Of a stretch of DNA of 64,000 nucleotides, positions 8,176 through 16,046 are shown one piece after another. Each line of letters opens with the position of its first letter. Position 1 is the stretch's first letter. The notes under the pieces are model-generated. The model ran no database searches. It was not told the DNA's origin and saw nothing but the letters and a program-made list of their open reading frames with translations. The stretch is from positions 744,001 through 808,000 of the forward strand of contig NZ_CABPSA010000001.1 of NCBI RefSeq assembly GCF_902459615.1. Direction: 5' to 3'. The position numbers were made by a program, and so were the translations under genes. This stretch comes from Pandoraea commovens. GTDB taxonomy: Bacteria; Pseudomonadota; Gammaproteobacteria; Burkholderiales; Burkholderiaceae.

Positions 8176-8892
8176 ATGAAGATCAAAGATGCGGTTGTGT
8201 TCGTGACTGGCGCCAACCGTGGCCTGGGCCTCGAATTTGCCAAACAGGCGCTGGCGCTCGGCGCGAAGAAGGTCTACGCAGGGTCGCGCGATCCCTCGAA
8301 GGTGACGCTGCCGGGCGTAATTCCCGTCAAGCTCGACGTCAATAACCCGGATGACGTCGCTGCCGCGGCACGACTCGCGGGCGACGTGACCCTGCTCATC
8401 AACAACGCCGGGATCGCTCGTCCGACCCAAGGCTTGACCAAGCCGGGTGCCGCCGAGCTGCTTCGCGAAACGCTCGAAACCAACCTGTTCGGCGTGCTGG
8501 CCATGACGCAGGCATTCGCCCCTATCCTTGGCAACAATGGCGGCGGTGCACTGCTCAACGTGCTGTCGATTGTGAGCTGGATCACGTCGAGCAACATTCC
8601 CGAATATGCCATTACCAAGTCGGCGGCGTGGTCGCTGACGAACGGTGTCCGCCGCGAACTGAGCGCCCAGAACACACAGGTGATCGGCCTGCACGCGGGC
8701 TACATCGACACCGATCTCACGAGCGGCATCGACGCCGAAAAGAGCGCACCGTCCGACGTCGTGCGTCAGGCTTACGAGGCCATCGAGGCGGGCGCTTTGG
8801 AAGTGAGCGTGGATGACGCCACGCGCCAGGTCAAACAAGGATTGTCGCAGGGCGTGTATCTGATCGATCTGGAAGCCGAAGCGCAGTCCTGA
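8176..8892 (+). CDS. SDR family oxidoreductase
   Basis: 238-residue classical short-chain dehydrogenase. It has the NAD(P)-binding motif TGANRGLG at residues ~11-18, NNAG for the central sheet (LLINNAGIARP), an active-site Ser region (LSIVSWITSS) and the catalytic YAITK (Y-x-x-x-K). The substrate is unknown. Its promoter is shared with the divergent TetR gene and carries two TetR-type operator candidates, suggesting induction by a small molecule. GGAGCGGTGAA before the ATG serves as ribosome site. A bidirectional terminator follows. Confidence 0.92.
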   Translation: MKIKDAVVFVTGANRGLGLEFAKQALALGAKKVYAGSRDPSKVTLPGVIPVKLDVNNPDDVAAAARLAGDVTLLINNAGIARPTQGLTKPGAAELLRETLETNLFGVLAMTQAFAPILGNNGGGALLNVLSIVSWITSSNIPEYAITKSAAWSLTNGVRRELSAQNTQVIGLHAGYIDTDLTSGIDAEKSAPSDVVRQAYEAIEAGALEVSVDDATRQVKQGLSQGVYLIDLEAEAQS

Positions 8893-8923
8893 AGCGGTCT
8901 CACGAGATTACGCACTTGCCAAT

Positions 8924-8963
8924 AAAAATGCCGCGACACCCGTTCAGGTATCGCGACATTTTG
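8924..8963. terminator. bidirectional terminator between SDR and rdgC
   Basis: Arms AAAATGCCGCGACACC and GGTATCGCGACATTTT pair at 14 of 16 positions around a 6-base loop, with A runs on the left and T runs on the right. The flanking genes converge, so it can serve both. Confidence 0.85.
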
Positions 8964-8990
8964 TCTTGCGTGAGCCACAGGCGAGCACCA

Positions 8991-9010
8991 AGGCTCACCA
9001 AGGCTCACCA
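8991..9010 (+). repeat. 10-bp tandem repeat, two copies
   Basis: AGGCTCACCA twice in a row, with a degenerate third copy after it, just downstream of the rdgC stop codon. Noncoding; probably slippage, no function inferred. Confidence 0.5.
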
Positions 9011-9029
9011 ACGCTCCCGTTCAGCCAGC

Positions 9030-9938
9030 TCAGGCCGCCTTGTCCATCTGACGCTCGCCACCCACGGCTTCGATCAGATCGTCGAGCATGCGGGCGAGTT
9101 CGCCGGTCATGAGCGCGACGTCGGCATCGAACTTCTCGGCTTCGCCTTCCGCGGTCGGGTCGGCAGCGTCCTTGATGATGTCGAGCGGCGTAATGCGCTT
9201 GATGATGAACGCGTCGGTCAGCACGAACGAGATGCGGTCGTTCCACGTCATCGCCAGCTTCGTGCAGCGCTTGCCAGCTTCGATGTGCTGACGCACATCC
9301 GCGCCGTCGAGCGGGTGAGCCACGTAGCGTACGGCCGCCTTCTCGTCGGTGTTCGAGCGCAGTTCCACGTCCTGATCGACGGTGAAGCCGCCCGGCGCTT
9401 CATTGCCCGCCAGCCACGACGTCATCACGGACACGGGTGCTTCGTTGAGTTCGACGTTCTCGAGGATGATGTCCAGCGTCTTGAGCAGCAGGCTGCGCAC
9501 TTCGTCGGCCTTGGCGGGCGACGCGGCGTCGATGACCAGCCAGCGATTGACCGGATCGATCCACACGCGCGTGTCGCGACGAATGCCGAACGCACGCGGC
9601 AGCAACTCGTCCGTGACCTGCTCCTTGAGTTCGCGCATCTGCTTGCGCCCCGGCTTGAAGCCTTGCTGCTCTTCAAGCTCGGCGGCCTTGGCGCGCGTCA
9701 CCTGATTGACGACGGTCGTCGGCAGCAGCTTCTTTTCGGCCCGGTAGGCCAGCAGGAACTGACGATTGATGCTGTGCACGAGCTCGCCGCCCTCGCGCGG
9801 CGGCGCCCAGCCCTGCACCTGCATTTCGAGGCTGCCGCCCTCACGGAAGGCGTGCTTCTCGAGCGCCTCTTCCATTTGCGCGACGCTCATGGACCAACCG
9901 GCAGGAATTCTGTGCAACTGAAGATTCTTGAACCACAT
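9030..9938 (-). CDS. rdgC: recombination-associated protein RdgC
   Basis: 302-residue RdgC, matching the family length of ~303. It begins [12 protein letters not shown], the family signature, and carries GWAPPREGG, the LLPRAFG block, [16 protein letters not shown] and the C-terminal [20 protein letters not shown]. RdgC forms a ring-shaped dimer around DNA and modulates RecA-dependent recombination. The start is the third available Met (9938), two upstream in-frame ATGs being unneeded. Transcribed alone, minus strand; 87 bases separate it from the upstream DUF1854 gene. Confidence 0.96.
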   Translation of the reverse strand: MWFKNLQLHRIPAGWSMSVAQMEEALEKHAFREGGSLEMQVQGWAPPREGGELVHSINRQFLLAYRAEKKLLPTTVVNQVTRAKAAELEEQQGFKPGRKQMRELKEQVTDELLPRAFGIRRDTRVWIDPVNRWLVIDAASPAKADEVRSLLLKTLDIILENVELNEAPVSVMTSWLAGNEAPGGFTVDQDVELRSNTDEKAAVRYVAHPLDGADVRQHIEAGKRCTKLAMTWNDRISFVLTDAFIIKRITPLDIIKDAADPTAEGEAEKFDADVALMTGELARMLDDLIEAVGGERQMDKAA

Positions 9939-10025
9939 CGGCATCACCGCAAAATCAAAAGCATGGATTTTACCAGTGTGCCGAGGTGCAGCGAAGTGCG
10001 CTAACCCGAATCGTGCAACCAGACG

Positions 10026-10493
10026 TTACAGGAAGCGGTCGAGAATCTTGCGGCTAGGCTTGTCCAGCGTGCCCGTATCGCGAATCAGGAAGTGAATGCC
10101 GTGGTTATCGGTGATGAGCAACGTCTGTCCGCCGAGACGACGAATGTCTTCTTCGCCGCGCAGCACGAACGACGCTTCACCCCGGTTCGTCTCGACGGTC
10201 CACGTGCTGGGCGTCGCATACGTCGACACGCCTTTGATACGCAGCACTTCGGGCATGAACTCGCGCGCGGCAAGCTCCTCCGAGACAAGCACGCGCATCG
10301 CTGCTGGCAGCGCGTCGAGCGAGTCGAGCCAGACCAGCTCGCGCCCTTCCGTGCTCACGAGCGCCAGCCCTTCGTCCGGCGCGGCAATCGGAAAGGCCCG
10401 CACGGGCACCACGCCCTCGTGGGCGATGCCCTCGGCGTCGGTCAGCACCAAACGACCGAAGGCGTTGCGCGACAGGGTGAAATCGATCTGCAT
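10026..10493 (-). CDS. DUF1854 protein of the cyanophycin cluster
   Basis: 155-residue DUF1854 protein (MQIDFTLSRNAFGRLVLTDA start, PVRAFPIAAPDEGLALVSTEGREL core, RDTGTLDKPSRKILDRFL end). No signal or membrane segment. This family recurs next to cyanophycin synthetases in Betaproteobacteria; its biochemical role is unknown. It lies 41 bases after the ABC exporter gene on the same strand, so the two probably form one operon divergent from cphA. Confidence 0.88.
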   Translation of the reverse strand: MQIDFTLSRNAFGRLVLTDAEGIAHEGVVPVRAFPIAAPDEGLALVSTEGRELVWLDSLDALPAAMRVLVSEELAAREFMPEVLRIKGVSTYATPSTWTVETNRGEASFVLRGEEDIRRLGGQTLLITDNHGIHFLIRDTGTLDKPSRKILDRFL

Positions 10494-10534
10494 AAAAGTC
10501 TTCGCGAACGGTTCTGTTGACGGTCAGTCGGCGA

Positions 10535-12943
10535 TTAATTGATGGACAGCGGCTGTGCCGGTGCGGCGGTCACTGCCGCGACCGTGGCGGCGGCTTCGGC
10601 CGAGGCGACGACCTCGTCGATATCCGTATCCACATTGCGCTGCTGCGCCTGATAGAGCTTGTAGTACGCACCTTCGCGGGCGATCAGTTCGTCGTGGTTG
10701 CCCACTTCGACGATCTTGCCGCGATCGAGCACCACGAGCCGGTCGGCCTTGCGCAGCGTCGACAAACGGTGGGCAATCGCGATGGTCGTGCGTCCCTTGA
10801 CGAGGTTGTCGAGCGCCTTCTGAATTTCCTTTTCCGTGGCCGTGTCGACCGAGGACGTCGCCTCGTCGAGAATCAGAATTCTCGGATCGATCAGCAGCGC
10901 GCGGGCGATGGAGATACGCTGACGTTCGCCACCCGAGAGCGCCTGACCCCGCTCGCCAACCAGCGAGTCATAGCCGTGCGGCAAACGCAGAATGAACTCG
11001 TGGGCATGGGCTGCGCGCGCCGCCGCGACGATCTCGGCGCGCGTCGCGTCCGGTTTGCCGTAAGCGATGTTGTCCGCAATCGTGCCGAAGAACAGGAACG
11101 GCTCCTGCAAGACCAGACCGACGTTGCGACGGAAGTCCGACACCGGCAGCGCGCGAATGTCCACGCCGTCGATCTGGATCGAACCTTCGGCCACATCGTA
11201 GAAGCGGCAGATCAGGTTCACCAGCGTGCTCTTGCCCGAGCCGCTGTGGCCAACCAGACCGATCATCTCGCCCGGCGCAATACGCAGATCCATGCCGCGA
11301 ATCACCGCCCGGTTGCCGTATCGGAAACCGATATCGCGCAGATCGATAGCACCCTTCACTTCCTTCAGATGCACCGGATTGACCGGCTCCGGCACGTTCG
11401 AGACGTGATCGAGAATGTCGAAGATGCGCTTAGCCCCTGCGGCCGCCTTTTGCGTGACCGAGACGATGCGGCTCATCGAGTCCAGACGCGTATAGAAACG
11501 ACTGATGTATGTGAGGAACGCGGCCAGCACACCGACCGTGATTTCGTGTTTCGAGACCTGCCAGATACCGAATATCCAGACGACCAGCAGACCCACTTCG
11601 GTGAGGAACGTCACGGTCGGCGTGAACAGCGACCAGACCTTGTTCACCCGGTCGTTGACCATCAGGTTGTGGCGGTTGGCTTCCTTGAAGCGCGCGACCT
11701 CACGGTTTTCCTGCGCAAACGCCTTGACCACGCGAATGCCCGGGATCGTGTCGGCAAGCACGTTGGTGATTTCCGACCAGATCCGGTCGACCTTCTCGAA
11801 GCCGTGGCGCAGACGGTCGCGCACAAGATGAATCAGCCACGCGATGAACGGCAGCGGCAGAAGCGTCACAACAGCCAGCCACGGATTGATCGACACCAGA
11901 ATGACCGCCGTCATGACGATCATCAGTACATCGGTCGCGAAGTCCAGCAAGTGCAGCGACAGGAACACGCAGATGCGATCGCTCTCCGAGCCGATACGCG
12001 CCATCAGGTCACCCGTGCGCTTGCCGCCGAAATACTCCAGCGACAGCCGCAGCAGATGCGAATACGTTGCCGTGCGCAGGTCCGCGCCGATGCGCTCCGA
12101 CACCTTCGCGAGCAGATACGTGCGCGCCCAGCCGAGCACCCACGCGACCAGACCGGCACCCAGCAAGCCGGACAGATACATTCCCACCAGGTGGTAATCG
12201 ATGGGCTTGCCGTTCTGGAACGGGATCAGCACGTTGTCCATGAGCGGCATCGTCAGATACGGTGGGATCAACGTCGCGCCCGTAGCGCAAAGCGTCAGCA
12301 GAAAACCAGCCAATAACTGAAAGCGATACGGGCGCGCGAAACGCCACAATCGGAGCAATGCCCATGTCGACGGCGGGGCTTCTATCTCAGGATTGCACTG
12401 CGGGCATTCGTCCACGCCGGGCGGCAGTTCCGCCTGACAGATCGGGCAGACGCCCGCCTCTTGCGCCTCATGCACCGCCGCGTGACCGGCCACGTGGATA
12501 TCGCGCTGACGCACGATCGTGTCCATCAGCGTGAGCGCCGCCGGATTGTGGCCGAGCGTGTAACGCCAGTTCACCAGCTTCTGACGCGCATCGCACAACT
12601 CCAGCGAGCCAACGCCCGCGTGGTCCGTATGCGTGAGCGACAGCCCCGCATGGTAAGGCCATGACTGCCACGGCGACTGACTCGGCCCGCCGTCGCGCCG
12701 CGCTTCACGCGCCATCACCCGACGCTCGGTCGCCACGACCACGCCCCGGGCGAAGTGCAACTGCGCGTCCAGATCGATGGGCAGCCAGGCGAGCACCGTC
12801 TCCCCGTCGGCGAGTTGCGCGGCGAGATCCGGATACCAAGTTTCGGACGCGGCGTTCCGGGCGGAAGCGGAAGACACAGGGGAAGCTTGCGCGGGCGAAT
12901 CCGCAGAGGCGTCGGACGGAGTAGCGGCGGAGGTGTCGGTCAT
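10535..12943 (-). CDS. cyanophycin-cluster ABC transporter, fused permease/ATPase with zinc ribbon
   Basis: 802-residue half-transporter of the type I exporter class. From the N-terminus: a low-complexity Ala/Ser start, a PH-like soluble domain, a zinc-ribbon CPIC...CPQC (Cys 166, 169, 180, 183), six membrane segments starting about residue 215 (FQLLAGFLLTLCATGATLIP), then an ATPase with Walker A GHSGSGKST, signature LSGGERQRISIARALL and Walker B ILILDEATSSVD. Substrate is unknown; the link to cyanophycin is by gene neighbourhood. An in-frame TTG at 12985 could extend it by 14 residues; I prefer ATG 12943. Divergent from cphA. Confidence 0.88.
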   Translation of the reverse strand: MTDTSAATPSDASADSPAQASPVSSASARNAASETWYPDLAAQLADGETVLAWLPIDLDAQLHFARGVVVATERRVMAREARRDGGPSQSPWQSWPYHAGLSLTHTDHAGVGSLELCDARQKLVNWRYTLGHNPAALTLMDTIVRQRDIHVAGHAAVHEAQEAGVCPICQAELPPGVDECPQCNPEIEAPPSTWALLRLWRFARPYRFQLLAGFLLTLCATGATLIPPYLTMPLMDNVLIPFQNGKPIDYHLVGMYLSGLLGAGLVAWVLGWARTYLLAKVSERIGADLRTATYSHLLRLSLEYFGGKRTGDLMARIGSESDRICVFLSLHLLDFATDVLMIVMTAVILVSINPWLAVVTLLPLPFIAWLIHLVRDRLRHGFEKVDRIWSEITNVLADTIPGIRVVKAFAQENREVARFKEANRHNLMVNDRVNKVWSLFTPTVTFLTEVGLLVVWIFGIWQVSKHEITVGVLAAFLTYISRFYTRLDSMSRIVSVTQKAAAGAKRIFDILDHVSNVPEPVNPVHLKEVKGAIDLRDIGFRYGNRAVIRGMDLRIAPGEMIGLVGHSGSGKSTLVNLICRFYDVAEGSIQIDGVDIRALPVSDFRRNVGLVLQEPFLFFGTIADNIAYGKPDATRAEIVAAARAAHAHEFILRLPHGYDSLVGERGQALSGGERQRISIARALLIDPRILILDEATSSVDTATEKEIQKALDNLVKGRTTIAIAHRLSTLRKADRLVVLDRGKIVEVGNHDELIAREGAYYKLYQAQQRNVDTDIDEVVASAEAAATVAAVTAAPAQPLSIN

Positions 12944-13030
12944 TGATGCGGCAGACGTGTCCTCAAGGGGCGGACATCGAGGCAAACGGAGAAGAATCGA
13001 CGCGGACTTTCCCTGTCAGGTCCGCAAAAT

Positions 13031-13117
13031 TGCCGCAAGTATAACCACAGCGACGCTTTTTGCGGCACGGAGTTCCCGCATGACACGGTGCAACATCGAA
13101 ATATTGTTGCAGGTGTC
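13031..13117. promoter_or_regulatory. dyad elements in the cyanophycin divergent promoter
   Basis: Two inverted repeats lie in the ~300-bp gap between the ABC exporter and cphA: TGCCGCAA (13031-13038) with TTGCGGCA (13060-13067), and a compound one at 13082-13117 with outer arms GACAC/GTGTC and inner arms TGCAACA/TGTTGCA. They could be operators for a regulator of the whole cluster or fold in the cphA leader. The binding protein is not known. Confidence 0.45.
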
Positions 13118-13241
13118 AACCGTTTACGGATTTTTTGCGTTAAGCATCCAGTTAACTGAAAGAGCGCGACCGGCTGTGCCGCATGAAATCGGCCTTGCCG
13201 GCTCTTGTGTACCAGCCCTGACGCGTGAATTAAAGCCTTAG

Positions 13242-15875
13242 ATGAAAAAGAAAGACATTGAGATTTTCGATGTCCTGTCGCTGCGCGGACCGAATATGTG
13301 GACATATCGGCCGGTGCTTGAGGCATGGGTCGATATCGGGGAATTGGAAGAGTTCCCGTCTAACAAGATCCCGGGGTTCCCCGAACGGCTGTCCCAATGG
13401 CTGCCGACGCTCATCGAACACCGTTGCAGCATCGGCGAGCGCGGTGGCTTCCTTCAGCGTCTTCGCGAAGGCACGTGGCCCGGCCACATTCTCGAACACG
13501 TCACGCTCGAACTTCAGAACCTCGCCGGCATGCCCGGCGGCTTCGGCAAGGCGCGCGAGACCCCGATTTCGGGCGTCTACAAGGTGATCGTGCGCGCCTG
13601 GCATGAAGACGTGACCCGTGCCGCCCTGTTTGCGGCCCGCGATCTGGTCATGGCCGCCATCGAAGACCGCCCGTACGACGTCGAAGCTGCCGTCGAAGAA
13701 CTGCGCGGCCTGGTCGACAAACACTGTCTCGGCCCGAGCACGGCGTGCATCGTCGACGCCGCCGACGACCGCGACATCCCCCATCTGCGTCTGTCCGACG
13801 GCAATCTGGTGCAACTGGGTTACGGCGCTGCCGCCCGTCGCATCTGGACGGCCGAGACCGACCGCACCCCCGCCATTGCCGAGAGCATCTCGCGCGACAA
13901 AGACCTGACCAAGCAACTGCTCGAATCGTGTGGCGTGCCCGTGCCGGAAGGCCGCCTGGTCGATAGCGCGGAAGACGCATGGGAAGCCGCCGAAGACATC
14001 GGTCTGCCCGTAGTCGTCAAGCCGTACGACGGCAATCACGGCCGTGGCGTGTTCATCAATCTCACCACGCGAGAAGAAGTTACGACCGCGTTCGGTGTGG
14101 CCCTTGAGGAAGGCAACGGCGTGATCGTCGAGCGCTTCGTCACGGGTCTGGAACACCGTCTGCTGGTCGTGGGCGGTCGCGTTGTGGCTGCCGCGATGGG
14201 CGAAATGGCCTCCGTGACCGGCGACGGCAAGCACACCGTCTCGGAACTCATCGAGATCCAGATCAACAGCGATCCGCGTCGCGGCAGCGCCGAAGACCAA
14301 CCGCTCAATCGCGTGCGCATCGACTCGTCGGCACGCCTCGAATTGAAGCGTCAGGGTTTCGACGCCGACTCCGTGCCGCCGGAAGGCAAGAACGTCCTGA
14401 TCCAGCGTAACGGCAACGTCGCCTTCGATGTGACCGACCGCGTGCACCCGAGCGTGGCCGCCCATGCGTCACTGGCCGCCCGCATCGTGGGTCTGGACAT
14501 CGCCGGCGTGGATCTAGTCGCAGAAGACATTTCCCGTCCGCTCGCAGAACAGCGTGGCGCGATCGTGGAAGTCAACGCCGGTCCCGGCCTGCTCATGCAC
14601 CTGAAACCGGCTGACGGCGCCCCGCGTCCGGTTGGCCGCGCCATCGTCGACCATCTGTTCCCGGATGGCGACGCGGGCCGCATTCCGGTCGTCGGCATTA
14701 CCGGCACGAACGGCAAGACGGTCACGGCACGCCTGCTCACGCACCTGCTGCAACTGGCGGGCGAACACACGGGTCTCGCATGCAGCGACGGCCTGTTCCT
14801 CGACAAGCGTCTGGTGCAAGGCGGCGACCGCGCCAACTGGGACGCCGCGAATCGCGTGCTGATGAACGCCAGCGTGACCGCTGCCGTCTTCGAAAACGAC
14901 AGCACCGCCATTCTGTCCGAGGGCCTGGCCTACGACCGTTGTCAGGTCGGCATCGTTACGAACATCGACCGCCCGGACCATCTGGGCCACAACTTCGTCG
15001 AAGACGTCGACCGCATGTTCAGCGTGCTGCGTACGCAAGTCGACGTCGTGCTGCCCGATGGTGTGGCGGTCCTCAATGCCCGCGACCCGCTGGTCGTGGA
15101 AATGGCCGAGCTGTGCGACGGCGACGTGATCTTCTTCGGTCTGGACGAGCAACTCCCGGCCATCGTGGCGCACCGCGCCGCTGGCAAGCGCGCCGTTTTC
15201 GTGCGCGACGGCCAGGTGATCCTCGCAACGGGCACGGAAGAATCCGCCATCGGCGCAACGGCCAACATGCCGCTGACCTACGCCGGTCGTGTCGCCTTCC
15301 AGATCGAGAACGTGCTGGCCGCTGTGGCCGCCGCGTGGTCGATGGGCGTGGCGCTGGATATCCTGCGCACCGGCGTGACGACGTTCGACGTCGGTCAGGT
15401 CGATGCCCCGGGCCGCTTCACGCTGTTCGAGAAGCAAGGCGCGACGGTGATCGTCGACGACGCGCACAACGCCCCGGCCCTCACCGCACTGGCGGCCGCC
15501 CTCGCCACCCTGCCTGCCGAGCGCCGCACGGTGGTCTACGGCCCGGGTGCAGACCGCATGGACGAAGACCTTCAGGCCGAAGGCAAGCTTCTGGCGCAGA
15601 CGTTCGAGCGCGTGGTGCTGTGCGACGACTTGAGCATTGCTCGCAAGCGCGAGTCGTCCGAGTCACGCGCTCAGTTGCGCGCAGGCATCGACGCCGCCGG
15701 TCGCAAGGTGCAGGTGACGGACGCCGGTGAGCGCCGTGCCGCCGCCGAGGCCGCGCTGGCCCAGCTCACAAGCGGCGATCTGCTCGTGTTGCAGGCCGAC
15801 GAAGGCGGTGCAGCCGCGATGCTCGATCTCGTCCATTTGTGGATGGGTCAGCCGATGCGCGCACTGGCTGCCTGA
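13242..15875 (+). CDS. cphA: cyanophycin synthetase (first copy)
   Basis: 877-residue enzyme that polymerises Asp and Arg into cyanophycin, a nitrogen/carbon reserve. The N-terminal domain opens with the conserved SLRGPNMW. An ATP-grasp domain (~residues 220-480) shows VVKPYDGNHGRGV and EVNAGPGLLMHLKP, and a Mur-ligase-like domain carries the P-loop GTNGKT at 488-493 followed by VTARLL. The C-terminus has the Mur-type DDAHNAPALTALAAAL. The second copy reads GTNGKTTTVRL instead, so the pair have diverged. It is followed by the second copy after 171 bases on the same strand. Confidence 0.95.
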   Translation: MKKKDIEIFDVLSLRGPNMWTYRPVLEAWVDIGELEEFPSNKIPGFPERLSQWLPTLIEHRCSIGERGGFLQRLREGTWPGHILEHVTLELQNLAGMPGGFGKARETPISGVYKVIVRAWHEDVTRAALFAARDLVMAAIEDRPYDVEAAVEELRGLVDKHCLGPSTACIVDAADDRDIPHLRLSDGNLVQLGYGAAARRIWTAETDRTPAIAESISRDKDLTKQLLESCGVPVPEGRLVDSAEDAWEAAEDIGLPVVVKPYDGNHGRGVFINLTTREEVTTAFGVALEEGNGVIVERFVTGLEHRLLVVGGRVVAAAMGEMASVTGDGKHTVSELIEIQINSDPRRGSAEDQPLNRVRIDSSARLELKRQGFDADSVPPEGKNVLIQRNGNVAFDVTDRVHPSVAAHASLAARIVGLDIAGVDLVAEDISRPLAEQRGAIVEVNAGPGLLMHLKPADGAPRPVGRAIVDHLFPDGDAGRIPVVGITGTNGKTVTARLLTHLLQLAGEHTGLACSDGLFLDKRLVQGGDRANWDAANRVLMNASVTAAVFENDSTAILSEGLAYDRCQVGIVTNIDRPDHLGHNFVEDVDRMFSVLRTQVDVVLPDGVAVLNARDPLVVEMAELCDGDVIFFGLDEQLPAIVAHRAAGKRAVFVRDGQVILATGTEESAIGATANMPLTYAGRVAFQIENVLAAVAAAWSMGVALDILRTGVTTFDVGQVDAPGRFTLFEKQGATVIVDDAHNAPALTALAAALATLPAERRTVVYGPGADRMDEDLQAEGKLLAQTFERVVLCDDLSIARKRESSESRAQLRAGIDAAGRKVQVTDAGERRAAAEAALAQLTSGDLLVLQADEGGAAAMLDLVHLWMGQPMRALAA

Positions 15876-16046
15876 GTCACTGGCACTCAGAGTTGAATGA
15901 CGAGCGGCGGTCGGCAGACATCTTCGCCACCGCCCTCTCTTATATAGATAGTCACCAGATACCTAGCCACAGTCGTTTTTCTCGCCACGCATCTGCCATA
16001 TTGAGATATACAGGGACGCGAAGTGGACAGACAGGGATTGCAATTT

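Noticed and set aside
10517-12316. 599-codon open frame on the plus strand
   Set aside because: Antisense to the ABC exporter, with Arg/His/Gln-rich composition typical of reverse-frame shadows.
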